From Eopsaltria australis (Eukaryota > Chordata > Aves > Passeriformes > Petroicidae): a stretch of DNA of 64,000 nt. The notes below the pieces were generated by a model that was given only the letters and a program-made list of their open reading frames with translations, was not told the DNA's origin and did no database searches. This document shows positions 45,293 to 55,352 of the stretch, in pieces. A program made the translations under genes and the position numbers. Positions within the stretch are counted from its first letter, which is position 1. Each line of letters opens with the position of its first letter. The stretch is from positions 3,038,001-3,102,000 of the forward strand of contig JAVTVJ010000117.1 in the NCBI GenBank assembly GCA_034509425.1, written 5' to 3'.

Positions 45293-46044
45293 GGACTGCT
45301 ACCTCTGACGACACTACACCATTAGAGCCTAGAAACATCCAACACCAACAGCTTTATCCAGGAGACTTATCACCTACACCATTTGAGAGACTCCAATTGG
45401 TGAGTGCTTTTGTTGAACATATAACGCGTGATGACACCCAACGTGTTCCTGCGACAATTAAAAATCCACCCATGACACCCGTGACTGTATTAATTATTGG
45501 TGACTCCAATAAGAGTCCACCGGGGATCTTTGTGATTCCTGAAGTTAAGACTTACGCACCGGGGAAGAACATTGCAGTGACCATACAACCCAACCACATA
45601 CCATGGTTTCTTCCAAAAGGTACCTGGCTGGCACAAGCGATTGTGCTGCCCGAGAATATACCTAGAAATGCTCGCACACCGTGTGTGTGGTGGACAAGTG
45701 TTGTGGGAAAAGACAAGCCTGTTTTTCAATGTAGACTGCGAAATGGGCATTCCGAAATAGATCGAGTGGGAATGCTAGATACAGGCGCCGACGTCACTGT
45801 TATAGCAGAGACAGAATGGCCAGCGGAATGGGGAACAAAACCTTCCCCAGGAAACTTAGTTGGAGTGGGTGGCCAAATTACCCCCAAAAGGAGCCTCACA
45901 AACATCTCCATTGAGGGTCCAGAAGGACGGGTAGCTTGCGTAAAACCCTATATTGTCCCCTCAGGTTTTACGTTATGGGGAAGGGACGCGATGGCACAAT
46001 GGGGCGCGAGACTAGAAATTCCTTTTACACCCCAGAATTTCTAG
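45118..46044 (+). CDS. pro: pro: dUTPase-like remnant plus aspartic protease
   Basis: Open in the -1 frame relative to gag from 45118 (last stop at 45115-45117) to TAG at 46042-46044; effective entry is at the slip site near 45247. The N-terminal half has a segment ending 'FLPKGTWLAQAIVLPE' that resembles the end of a retroviral dUTPase fold, but its active-site motifs are not visible. The protease follows: catalytic LDTGADVTVI with Asp at 45778, a 'GVGGQI' flap-like segment and the 'LWGRDAM' C-terminal motif. It would cleave Gag and Gag-Pol as a homodimer. No G-patch is seen. This frame is uninterrupted. Confidence 0.88.
   Translation, partial: QFCQVFPTSTTTASATKSSAVGMVPTNDAMVDPSNTITLLVGKPGWEREAASRSFNKLRTATSDDTTPLEPRNIQHQQLYPGDLSPTPFERLQLVSAFVEHITRDDTQRVPATIKNPPMTPVTVLIIGDSNKSPPGIFVIPEVKTYAPGKNIAVTIQPNHIPWFLPKGTWLAQAIVLPENIPRNARTPCVWWTSVVGKDKPVFQCRLRNGHSEIDRVGMLDTGADVTVIAETEWPAEWGTKPSPGNLVGVGGQITPKRSLTNISIEGPEGRVACVKPYIVPSGFTLWGRDAMAQWGARLEIPFTPQNF
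45241..45300 (+). promoter_or_regulatory. gag-pro -1 ribosomal frameshift signal
   Basis: Slippery heptamer G GGA AAC (45241-45247) lies in the correct phase of gag. Seven bases later is a perfect 9-bp hairpin: GGAGCGCGA (45255-45263) with TCGCGCTCC (45271-45279), loop AGCAGCC. Loop bases AGCAG (45264-45268) can pair with CTGCT at 45296-45300, giving an H-type pseudoknot. The gag stop is at 45290-45292. The same heptamer type is known at the gag-pro junction of primate type D betaretroviruses. Confidence 0.85.
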
Positions 46045-47168
46045 TCGGGGCCACTGCGGCGCGCTCCACCCCACCTATCAAGTGGCTCACTGACACACCG
46101 GTGAGGGTGGAGCAGTGGCCCCTCAGAGGAGAGAAGTTGCGCGCCCTAGAAGACCTTGTTGCCGAACAACTGGCTAAGGGTCACATTGTGCCATCGTCCA
46201 GCCCCTGGAACACTCCAGTTTTTGTTATCAAAAAACCAAAAAAGAACGAGTGGCGGCTGCTACAAGATCTAAGAGCAGTGAACAAAGTGATGGAGGAAAT
46301 GGGCCCCCTCCAACCAGGTCTCCCATCACCTGCAATGTTACCGCAGAATTGGCCTCTAGCTATAATAGACATTAAGGACTGCTTTTTTAGTATTCCTTTG
46401 CACCCTGACGACGCGCCGAAATTTGCATTTTCAGTGCCTTCCATAAACCGGGAGGCACCGATGAGACATTATCATTGGCTCGTATTGCCTCAAGGAATGA
46501 AAAATTCCCCAGCAATTTGCCAATGGTATGTCTCGGAGGTGCTCTCCCCGGTTAGGAAAACCTTTCCACAGTCAAAGATTTATCATTATATGGACGATGT
46601 ACTAGTGTGCTCACCTAACCGAGAGACTCTAGACTCTGCCTTAAAGGAGGTTGTCAAGGCCATCGAGGACGTGGGAATGCAAGTACATCCCGAAAAGATA
46701 CAGAGGATGCCACCTTGGAAGTACTTGGGAATGAAGATCCAGGAGACAACAGTAACACCGCAGTTGCTGAAGTTAGAGCAGCATCCGTCAACTTTGCGCG
46801 AACTTCATCAACTGTGTGGATCGATAAACTGGATCAGGCCGCTCCTCGGACTGAAAACTTCAGAGTTGTCACCTTTATTTGAGCTGCTACGAGGAGGACA
46901 AGCCCTAGACGCCCCAATAGCCATGACACCAGAGGCCGAACAGGTCATCAAGAAGGTAATGTTTACGATCTCCACAAAACACGCACACAGAATTAACCCG
47001 ATTCTCCCGTACCGATTTATGGTACTGGGAAAGACACCAAGGTATTATGGTCTCATTTTTCAGTGGGACGAGGGGGTCAAGGAGTCGCTCCTAATCGTGG
47101 AGTGGATTTTCTTGCCTCACACATCGTCCAAGACAATAACAAGGCCACAGGAATGGTGGCCGAGCTGA
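45936..47168 (+). pseudogene. pol: pol, reverse transcriptase part (frame-broken at its end)
   Basis: The plus-strand open frame runs to a stop at 47166-47168; the first ATG is 45936, but translation would enter by frameshift near 46035. Visible RT motifs in order: 'PSSSPWNTPVFVIKK' (46190), 'WRLLQDLRAVN' (46250), 'LAIIDIKDCFFSIPL' (46354-46398), 'LPQGMKNSPAICQ' (46486-46520) and catalytic YMDD at 46587-46598, then the thumb with 'YLGMKI'. The frame ends early at about the RT connection. RNase H and integrase follow in another frame, so one base is apparently missing or extra at about 47150-47158 ('caggaatggtgg'). All polymerase catalytic residues are present. Confidence 0.88.
46035..46086 (+). 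promoter_or_regulatory. Candidate pro-pol frameshift site
   Basis: Pol lies in the -1 frame relative to pro, and the overlap region contains GAATTTC (46035-46041) in the right phase, one codon before the pro stop. The first base departs from the X-XXY-YYZ rule. Downstream, GCCACT (46050-46055) can pair with AGTGGC (46081-46086). This is the best site I can see, but weaker than the gag-pro signal. Confidence 0.35.
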
Positions 47169-48784
47169 TCATTAAGGCTCGGCACCGGCTCCGTGTACTA
47201 GCAGGATGTGATTTTGCGTACATCCAAGTTCCTTGGAAGCAGAATAGTTTTGAAGAAGTGCTCCAAGAAAGTGAGGACCTCCAGCTTGCCCTCGAAAATT
47301 ACTCAGGCCAAATTGGCAACCAAAAGCTAAAACACCAATTGTTCAATACTGAGTTTAAATTGGCTCCTGATGTGGCTCAAAGTAAAACACCAATTAAGAA
47401 TGCTCTAACAGTTTTTACAGATGGCTCTGGCTCTTCTCATAAGTCGGTGTTGACTTGGAGAGATCCAGAGACCCTCCAGTGGGACGAAGAAGTTCAGATA
47501 GTTGAGGGTTCCCCTCAAATAGCTGAACTAGCTGCTGTAGTTAGAGTGTTTGAGAGGTTTGAGGAACTGCCACTCAACCTCGTAACTGATTCGGCATATG
47601 TGGCAGGAGTAGTTTCTAGAGCAGAGCATTCCTTACTGAGAGAGGTCCCAAATAAAAAATTATTTGGTTTGCTTGCGCGGCTCGTAATGTTATTGTCCCA
47701 CCGCCAGCATCAATATTTTGTGATGCACGTAAGATCACATTCTGGCTTGCCAGGTTTTATATCTGAAGGCAATGCGAGAGCCGATGCTCTGGCGATGCCT
47801 GTGATGAAGTGTACCGTACCTGACACATTCGCACAGGCTCGCCTTAGCCATCAATTCTTTCACCAGAATGCGCCAGCACTCCGTAGGATGTTTCACCTAT
47901 CCTTGGAGCAAGCTAAGGCAATAGTGGCCACATGTCCATCATGTCAATCCTATCAAATACCTACATTCAACGCAGGAGTCAACCCTAGGGGGTTGAACTC
48001 CAATGAGATTTGGCAATCAGATGTCACCCATTTTACACCTTTCGGGAAGTTGAAATATATACACGTGTCAGTAGACACATTTTCAGGCGCTCTCTTCGCC
48101 TCGGCTCATGCCGGAGAGAAGGCGAGAGATGCCAAAAAACATTTTACTATGGCATTTGCAGTTTTGGGAATTCCAAAACAGATTAAAACAGACAACGGAC
48201 CGGCGTATGTATCTGCCTCCTTGCGTCAGTTTTTTCAAAACTGGGGAGTAGAACATACGACCGGAATTCCACATTCTCCGTCGGGACAAGCGTTAGTTGA
48301 GAGGAAACATCAAGATATTAAACGCATCCTTACACAGCAGCGGGGAGAGGCAGGAGAGAAGTCGCCCGTTGAGCGCCTCTGCAAGGCTCTGTTTACGTTA
48401 AATTTTTTAAATTGCTCTGATAGTGAGCCAACTCCCCCCGTCTTCCGGCATTTCATGAATTCGACAAATTCCAAATTGACAGAAAGACCGCCGGTGCTGT
48501 TTAAGGATCCGCAGAGTCATCAAATTTTAGGTCCCGCACCGTTAATCGTCTGGGGGAGGGGGTATGCATGTGTCTCCACCCCAGGCGGTCCGCGGTGGAT
48601 TCCGGCAAAAAATGTGAAGCCGTATGTGGAGGATCGTGGGAAAGACAAGGATAAGAGCGACAACAATCCATCAGTCGCATGGAAAAGAAGAAAAAGGAGA
48701 AATGGAAAGGGAAAGGACTTACCTGATATGACGTGTACCGATCAGCGACCAGCGAATACCAGACAGAGAAGCCATAGTTTATGA
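47150..48784 (+). pseudogene. pol: pol, RNase H and integrase part
   Basis: Continues pol in a different frame; the frame is open from about 47063, but homology begins near 47150. RNase H: acidic residues in FTDGSG (Asp at 47420), AELAAV, VTDSAYV and NARADAL. Integrase: HHCC zinc site (H-x3-H ... CPSC) at about 47850-47945. DDE triad: Asp in WQSDVTH (48020), Asp in TDNGPAY (48191) and Glu in LVERKHQ (48299), with 35 residues between the last two as expected. The C-terminal domain has 'PAKNVKPYVE' and a basic tail. The enzyme parts look complete, but without a start of their own they depend on reading across the break at 47150-47158. Confidence 0.88.
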
Positions 48785-49020
48785 TTAACCCCTCTACGAC
48801 ACTCCCTCTAAGACTACCCTGTGTTCCAACCCCATATCCCTTCACTTACCTTATTCTCCTTGTTTATATCCCAACCTAACAGTCCCGTAATAACCCTATC
48901 CCACCTTGTATCCTAATTTAAGTAAAAGAAAAGGGGGAGGCGGAGAGGAGTTGAAAAGAATCAGAAAATTGAAAAACTGTTTTGGTTTGATTCAAAAGTT
49001 ATTCATGTTTGTTTTGATAT
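48785..49020 (+). other. pol-env intergenic segment
   Basis: No overlap between pol and env, unlike many retroviruses. The segment contains the duplicated polypurine tract (48923-48939) and leads into a T-rich splice acceptor. Confidence 0.7.
48923..48939 (+). repeat. Internal exact copy of the polypurine tract
   Basis: TAAAAGAAAAGGGGGAG is identical over 17 bases to the 3' polypurine tract at 50263-50279. Confidence 0.95.
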
Positions 49021-49023
49021 TAG
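49008..49023 (+). promoter_or_regulatory. Probable env splice acceptor
   Basis: A T-rich run ending 'gttttgatattag' with AG at 49022-49023, 13 bases upstream of the env ATG. Together with the leader donor (43055) it would give a singly spliced env mRNA. Confidence 0.6.
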
Positions 49024-49036
49024 ATTTAAAGGATCC

Positions 49037-50386
49037 ATGACAATGAAAACCACGGGAGTCATCATGGCCCTGATGTGGGTGATGCTGAACGTCCTGCCCC
49101 GAATCGAAGGATGGCTTGTACAACAGCCACAAGAGAATATCTGGATCACGTTAGCCAAAGCCCTAAACCAAGACAGCATGTGTTTGAGTATGGGTGCAAC
49201 TTCAGATCCCATGTCGACCTGCCTAGTAGGTATCCCCCTGCGAATGAATGACACCTCCTTCGCAGGTAAAAGGCCCGAACCTGTTGACAACTGGGATGCG
49301 TGGATGAGGACCCTTCCCCATGCACCAGAGGAGCCCCAAGAATTGGCACTGTTGGGGTCCTCCAAAGCTGACTTTTGTATCAATTTTGACTACTTCCCTA
49401 AGTGGGAAGATGCTAAAATATTTGGAGGATATGATAAAATTCCATACCAGGATGTGCATCCCCTAAAAAGATCAGTGTACAGTCTTGAAAATTGGTGTAA
49501 CTATACCACGAGATCTGTCCTCAAACGGTCCAAGTCCACGCCCGTCCCGAAGACTCTCCCCTCCGGCGTATTCTTAATCTGTGGAGATAGAGTCTGGGCT
49601 GGGATACCGTCCCGTCTTTCAGGTGGGCCATGCACGTTGGGCCAACTCACCCTCATGACCCCCAACAAGACCCAAATTCTTGAATGGAGAAAATTCTATA
49701 ATCTGACCCGTCAAAAAAGATCACTCAGAATTTGGGACGAAAGTTGCAATTCGGCTGTTGAACATTGGAGTTTTTCAAAGAGGGTGGCTGCCTCCATATT
49801 CGTGCCCTGGGTGGCGGCAGCTAAGGCCTTGGGGGAATTAGGCCATTTAGAGTGTTGGCTTGGCAGACAAGCCAACCTCACGTCCTGGGCATTGACCCAG
49901 CTGCTGGAAGATAAGGACACTACTAGGCACGCCACCCTGCAGAACAGGGCGGCGATTGACTTTCTCCTTCTCGCACACGGGCACGGGTGCGAGGACTTTG
50001 AAGGGATGTGTTGTATGAACTTATCATCCCATTCAAAAAGCATCCATGCAACGCTACAAGAACTGCAAGGACAATTCACTCAACTAAGGACTGAAAGTAA
50101 AGACTGGTTGGACCATCTAATGAGTGACTGGGGCATTTCAAAATGGGGCATGGACTTGTTGAAATCTATTTTATGGATCCTAATCGTCATCGTTATCGTG
50201 TTAAGTATGTTTGGTTGCTTAAAAAATATTCTAGTATCGTTAGTACAACGGGCTTTTTTAAATAAAAGAAAAGGGGGAGATGTGGCAGTTGTCAATATAG
50301 AAACGAGACCTAGGGGCTTGAGGACTTCCTGGTGGATTGGTCCATCGGGGAGTCGCCCCCCTGCTATAAAAACATCCATGGTTTAG
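49037..50386 (+). CDS. env: env: short surface subunit plus alpharetrovirus-type transmembrane subunit
   Basis: Intact 449-codon frame. The N-terminal hydrophobic segment (residues about 3-24) serves as signal peptide. A furin-type RQKR site ends at residue 228 (49720), giving a surface part of only about 200 mature residues, shorter than in exogenous avian retroviruses. The transmembrane part has an internal hydrophobic stretch (260-280), the conserved 'LQNRAAIDFLLLAHGHG' immunosuppressive-like segment, a CX6CC motif (CEDFEGMCC) and a membrane anchor at about 379-396. CX6CC implies a disulfide link to the surface subunit in this class, but no CXXC partner is evident in the surface part. From residue 415 the cytoplasmic tail is encoded by the 3' LTR. 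The function in viruses is receptor binding and fusion; activity here is unknown. Confidence 0.88.
   Translation: MTMKTTGVIMALMWVMLNVLPRIEGWLVQQPQENIWITLAKALNQDSMCLSMGATSDPMSTCLVGIPLRMNDTSFAGKRPEPVDNWDAWMRTLPHAPEEPQELALLGSSKADFCINFDYFPKWEDAKIFGGYDKIPYQDVHPLKRSVYSLENWCNYTTRSVLKRSKSTPVPKTLPSGVFLICGDRVWAGIPSRLSGGPCTLGQLTLMTPNKTQILEWRKFYNLTRQKRSLRIWDESCNSAVEHWSFSKRVAASIFVPWVAAAKALGELGHLECWLGRQANLTSWALTQLLEDKDTTRHATLQNRAAIDFLLLAHGHGCEDFEGMCCMNLSSHSKSIHATLQELQGQFTQLRTESKDWLDHLMSDWGISKWGMDLLKSILWILIVIVIVLSMFGCLKNILVSLVQRAFLNKRKGGDVAVVNIETRPRGLRTSWWIGPSGSRPPAIKTSMV
50263..50280 (+). other. 3' polypurine tract
   Basis: TAAAAGAAAAGGGGGAGA directly abuts the TG of the 3' LTR. It primes plus-strand synthesis. 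It lies inside the env reading frame. Confidence 0.9.
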
Positions 50387-50929
50387 CCTGGTTGTAGTCA
50401 CACCCCAGTTAACACCCAAAGTTGACACCCCTTGTTCCTATTGAATATGTTATTTGTCTATCACAAAGGTGATTGACAGGTTGTTCTGGAAAGTTCTCTG
50501 TACCCCTGTTTATGATTTGTTGTTATCCCCAAACCACTCCCCTGTTTCTATATTATTTGCTGCTGTTGAAAGCTCCCGCCTTAATCCCACCCCAAGCCTT
50601 TACCCTGATTGGTTGTTTATTGTACTACATAAGTTGCTGTCGAGAGCTAGTCGGGGCTCCTTTGACTTTGGGGTTCCAGGGAATAAACTCTCTGTTGCCT
50701 GAAGCTTAGAGTCGCTCCTGCCTTTGTGATTCCTCCTGAACCAAACCCAAGACGACCCTCCACGCCTTCCTCCCTGTGTGGAATCCTCGGGGTTCCCTCG
50801 GCTCTCATCCTAACGGACAGGGGGTTGAGGTAGCACAGTGGTGAGGAAGGCAACCACCGAGCAGAGGCACCGTGCCTGGGATCGGAGGACGAGTAGGTAT
50901 TACACCGAAAAATATTATAAAACTTTACA
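50281..50929 (+). repeat. 3' LTR (649 bp)
   Basis: TGTGGCAG ... CTTTACA, nearly identical to the 5' LTR (one 1-bp indel and one substitution). The first 106 bases also encode the end of env. Confidence 0.95.
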
Positions 50930-50935
50930 GATTTG
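50930..50935 (+). repeat. Target site duplication, right
   Basis: GATTTG follows the final CA of the 3' LTR and matches the left flank exactly. Confidence 0.95.
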
Positions 50936-51054
50936 GTTAAATCTGGTCCCCATATGTTTGTTTGGAACAAGGAGAGTTTTAGGAAGAAAATTTGCTACTC
51001 TGAGCTTTACCAGGATTTCTGCTTCAATGCTTAATTTTCTTCCTCAGGCTGGAG

Positions 51055-51415
51055 GAATGATGACTTCAGGGAGAACACAGAGCACCTCCCAGTGCCTAAA
51101 GGGAACTTACTGGGAGGCTGGAGAGAGACTTTTCACAAGGGTTTGAAGAGATGGGACAAGGGGAAAGGATTTACACTGATAGTGGACAGGTTTAGATCAG
51201 ATATTAAGAAGAAATTCTTTCCTGTGAGGGTGGTGAGGCCCTGGCACAGGTTGCACAGAGAAGCTGTGGCTGTTCCATCCCTGGAAGTGTCCAAGGCCGG
51301 GTTGGATGGGGCTGGGAGCAACCTGGTCTGGTAAAAGGTGTCCCTGCCCATGGCAGGGGGTCAGAACTGGATGATCTTTTAAGGTGCCAAACTATTCCAT
51401 GATTCTGTGATTTTC
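51055..51415 (+). repeat. CR1 LINE 3' end fragment
   Basis: Blocks 'ttaagaagaaattctttcct', 'aggccctggcacaggttgca', 'ccatccctggaagtgtccaa', 'catggcagggggtcagaact' and 'ccatgattctgtgatt' in CR1 order. Confidence 0.9.
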
Positions 51416-54142
51416 AGGGGACTTAGTGGGTGAACGGCTGCTTTAGAGGTCAAAGCACACCCTGGAATAGCATAGGGACATGTCCCTGAGGAGCACATTG
51501 ATGTGGGAGAGTTGGTCCCTTGAGTCACAAAGGGCACCAGGGTGGGACAGGAAATAAATCTGTTTCAGTGAGTTAAATATTGCCAGAACACATTTGCCAG
51601 TCCGTCTGCCAAGTTCACAGGGGTGCAGGAATCCAGTTTGGTCCATTATAACTCTGCCTTCAGCACATTCCCGAAGGTTGAGGAAACTGAGGCACAAGCC
51701 CAACAGACCTGGGCAAGTGACAAAACTGTTGTTGTCAGGGTGTTTTGTTGTTGGTATTTACAAGGGGACACAGCTGGAAAAGTTGATGTGTTTTCCTGGA
51801 GTGGTTTAAATGCCTGCTAAGGAAGAATGCTATTATACTGCAAATATCTGTAAATAGTTAAGTCAGGGAAGAAACAAGTCAAGGGACCATCATGAATAAC
51901 CATTAGGAGTAAAGCAGAGGACAAGGTAGGCTCTGTATCAGGAGGTTTCCATGAGAAGTGCTGCACTTCTTCTGAGGGGAATATTGAATGATTGGACAGC
52001 TTCTGCTGTGGAGACTGAAGAGCAGTACTGGAAGGAACACTTCATTACTAACCATGACATGACATGCTAGTGGGGGAGATTATTATTCCAAGTAGGCTTT
52101 CCTTTTCTTTTTTTTTTTTTTTTTAAACTTACTTCTTGTGTGTGTTCATTATTTGCTAAAAGGCAGAGTGACTTTGGAATCATTCAGGCTGTATGAGAGC
52201 TCCCCACAGAGATTAAACATCTCCTGGGTGGAGTTTGCCTTGTGCACACCACCAGAACGTCAATCTTCCTTCACCTGGAACCACAGTGGAGTATTTTAAC
52301 TGGATGTCTTTATCAGATCTCTGCTGACAGCCTGTCAAAGCTTTCCTGGGGAATGACTCATTTGCAAATAGCTTTCCTACCTTCCCCTTCTCCCCTCACT
52401 CCCTGTCTCCTTAAATTGCATGCTATAAATAGTGCTTGAAGCAGCAGAGTTTGAGCAGTGTATTTTATATAAATCAAGGGTAGGATGTTGCCTGGGCTGG
52501 AATTTCCTGCAGAAGAAGATGGGTCCAAGCTGATTTTTGTTCAGTTCTGAGTATGGCTGTCACAGTCCATCAAATCAGGGACCTGTCCTGGCTGCTGCCA
52601 TGTTTGTGGTGGTGGCTGGTTATGTTACTGACCATTTTCCATCTCATTCCTAGGAGGAAATTTTCTTTCCAATATTGAGTCTTTCTATTTAAACCATTTA
52701 GCAGTTGTAGTACATGAAGTCTTATCTTATGAATTTTTATCTTACATAGTGTGGGAATCACACTCTTAATCAGTACTGGGAAATGTATTTGGTGCTGGCT
52801 GCTAATAATCTCCTGATATGACTTCTGAGATCATGACAGGTTGAAAATCAAATTCCCAGGCCAAGGAAAAGGCTCCTAAACCTTCTTTGCATTTTGATGC
52901 TTCTGGTTTTAGGTTTAAAGCCTGCGAAGAATTGGTTTCTACTGAAATTTCCCCTTTGCATCAGAGATCAAGAACAAACCAATTTGTATTACACACATTT
53001 CCTGAGGATGTGAATTCTGTGTCAGTGGAGAAGGAGTGATGTCCAGCGAGGGGCTTCCCCCATTCCCCTCTGACTTCTTCTGTGTTCCTCCCTAACTTTT
53101 GCCTCATCTCCTTGCACCACCTTAGAGGAGCCCTTACACACAGGTATTTCAAAACTGAGACAAATCATCCCCCAACACTCAGCTGTCTCAGATCTTTCGT
53201 GCTACTAATGGTGCAAGATTGGACTAATCTTTTCTCTCTCACACATCCACGCTCTGTAAATTGAGTTCAAATGATTTGGAGGAGCATAAACCAGTCTGGC
53301 ACCACTCTCATGAATATCTGATCAGCCTCAAACACTTTGAACCCAGGGGCTTTGCAGAAGCAGAGGCTTGCTTTTAGTGTTTCTGAACTTGCTGTATTGA
53401 AGTTATCAGAAAGAACAATGCAAAGAATCACGAAATAACACGTATCTGTTATCCTCATACAGCGGCAAGAATTCTGCCAATGATGGAGCTCCCTGTACAT
53501 CCAGGCTATTCTGAGAGCAGCTAATTGAAGTGGCCAGAGATGAATTAAAAATGCATTGACTTATCCATATCATGGCTTTTTCTCTTTATAACCGGTTTAA
53601 GTTGGCAAAGGTTAGCTTTAGCCTTAGGAGGTGAATTTTCCTCTGTAGTCAGCGGAGGAGGAAAGGGCAATTTGGAACAAAAGGCTGACAGAGGTGCTGA
53701 TAAATCAGCCTGAAGCTGTTTAAAAAGAAAGAGGGGATGAAAGCTGATAAACATAGAACCAACACATGGTTTGGCTTTATGACTGGATTTCTTGTAAAAA
53801 TGTCATGCCTCTAGTGAGAATTTAAGCCTTTATAGGCCAGGGAGATTTTTTTTCTGTTCTGCCTCTGTGCTCAGCATCCACTGCCAGAAGTCTGTCCCAG
53901 AAAATAGTAAAGGTGACATTAAAAGGCTGCAGGACCACAGCAAGCTATGCTGGTTCCACTGCCCAAAAATATTAAGCTGAAGTCATGTCTGCTTGTATTC
54001 TGTGATCACAACTGACCACAGCAAGAGGATGTGCTGTTAGCAAGGATGATTTCATGCTCTCAGTTACCTGGTTGTAATTCTATTGCCTAAATATGGATGT
54101 CACTGCCCTTGGAGATGCTGTGTAGTAACCCAGCACGGTTCT
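51416..54142. other. Non-coding stretch, nothing recognised
   Basis: A T-run lies at about 52109-52125. No gene was recognised. Confidence 0.5.
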
Positions 54143-54308
54143 ATCCCAGAGAAACTGTGGCTGCCCCATCCCTGGAAGTGTTCAAGGCCAGGTTGGATGG
54201 AGCTTGGAGTAACCTGGGATAGTGGAAGGTGTCCTTGCCCATGGCAGGGAGGACTGGAATGAGATGGTTTTCAAAATCCCTTCCAAACAAAATCATTCTA
54301 ATTCTAGG
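54143..54308 (+). repeat. CR1 LINE 3' tail fragment
   Basis: 'ctatcccagagaaactgtgg', 'ccatccctggaagtgttcaa' and 'gcccatggcagggagga' followed by a decayed 'atcattctaattcta' terminus. Confidence 0.85.
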
Positions 54309-55134
54309 AACAAGTGAGAAAACACTTTTAGTCATGTAGGTGAATTTTCTAGGCATTCCTGACCTCCCCCCCCATTCCCCTTACAAAATTCTTGCTTGAA
54401 AATACAATTTCTGGTTGTGGCTTCTGTCTGGAAACCAGCTCATCACAAAAGCAGAAGCAGCCACTATTCTTTTTCCTCAGATTTGCTGGAAGAAGGATAA
54501 TCTGTTTTCATGCCAAACAAAATTTAAATTCCATCACTCTTTGGGGGCCAGTGTATTTTCAGATTTTAGATATGTAGACTTGGTGAGAAATCTCGAAAAT
54601 CCAGCTTGACAAAGGACAGGATCTGGCCCTTGCACAGGGATAATTTTAGCAGAGGCAACGCTGCTGCTGCTGCTACCAGTAAATAAAGACCAGCAAGAAG
54701 GCAGGACCTTCACAGAAAGAAAAGCATCATGAATAAAATCTAGAAAGGTAAAGAGTGAGGAAGGTGAGAGCACTGGTTTGCTTACTAAGCAGGGAAAGCA
54801 GATTGAAAATAAATGGTAAATTTCAGAAACTGCTGAGACCAAATCTGGAGGCACAAATAGCTCTAAAAACCTCATGAGAACTCCTTTGAGCAAGCAGAGT
54901 CACAAATGAAAGAGGGGAGGTGAAAGTGTTCAAAAGAGGCTTTATTTTACTAGGTGCTTATTCAGCCACAAATTAAGATAAATGTGAATGAGATATTGTT
55001 GAAAGGATATTGCTTAACAAGTGGTGGTAGGAAGGGATTTTAATCTGAATTTTCAGAAGTCTGAAGAGACACAAAAATGATGTTATGTGCAGGCATTTAA
55101 GTTGTGGGCAGAGAATATAAACAGTCTCATAAAT
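54309..55134. other. Non-coding stretch, nothing recognised
   Basis: No supported feature was found. Confidence 0.5.
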
Positions 55135-55352
55135 GACTTACAGATATTACAAAGAAATTTACTGTGAGGGTGGTGAGGCTCTGGCACAGGCTGCCCAGAG
55201 AAGCTGTGGCTGCCCCTGGATCCCTGGAAGTGTTCCAGGCCAGACTGGATGGGGCTTGGAGCAACCTGGGATAGTGGAAGGTGCCCCTGGTTTGGAAGGG
55301 GATGATCTGTAAGGTCTGTGTTAACCCCAAATGTTTCATGGTTCCATGATTC
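55135..55352 (+). repeat. CR1 LINE 3' tail fragment
   Basis: 'aaagaaatttactgtgaggg', 'tggcacaggctgcccagaga', 'gcaacctgggatagtggaag' and terminal 'catggttccatgattctttg'. Confidence 0.85.

Larger units (their letters stand above)
42098..50935 (+). mobile_element. Full-length betaretrovirus-like endogenous retrovirus
   Basis: Complete proviral structure of 8826 bp between 6-bp duplications GATTTG (42098-42103 and 50930-50935): LTR, tRNA-Lys-type primer site, leader with splice donor, gag, pro, pol, env, polypurine tract, LTR. Separate gag, pro and pol frames joined by -1 shifts and a lysine primer site point to a betaretrovirus-like (ERVK-type) gag-pro-pol. The transmembrane Env is of the avian alpharetrovirus kind. 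The LTRs differ at two positions, so the insertion is recent. Gag and pol each have one frame break outside the programmed sites; env and pro are open. I infer that this copy cannot make a full Gag-Pol by itself. Whether the breaks are real or assembly errors is not decidable here. Confidence 0.95.
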
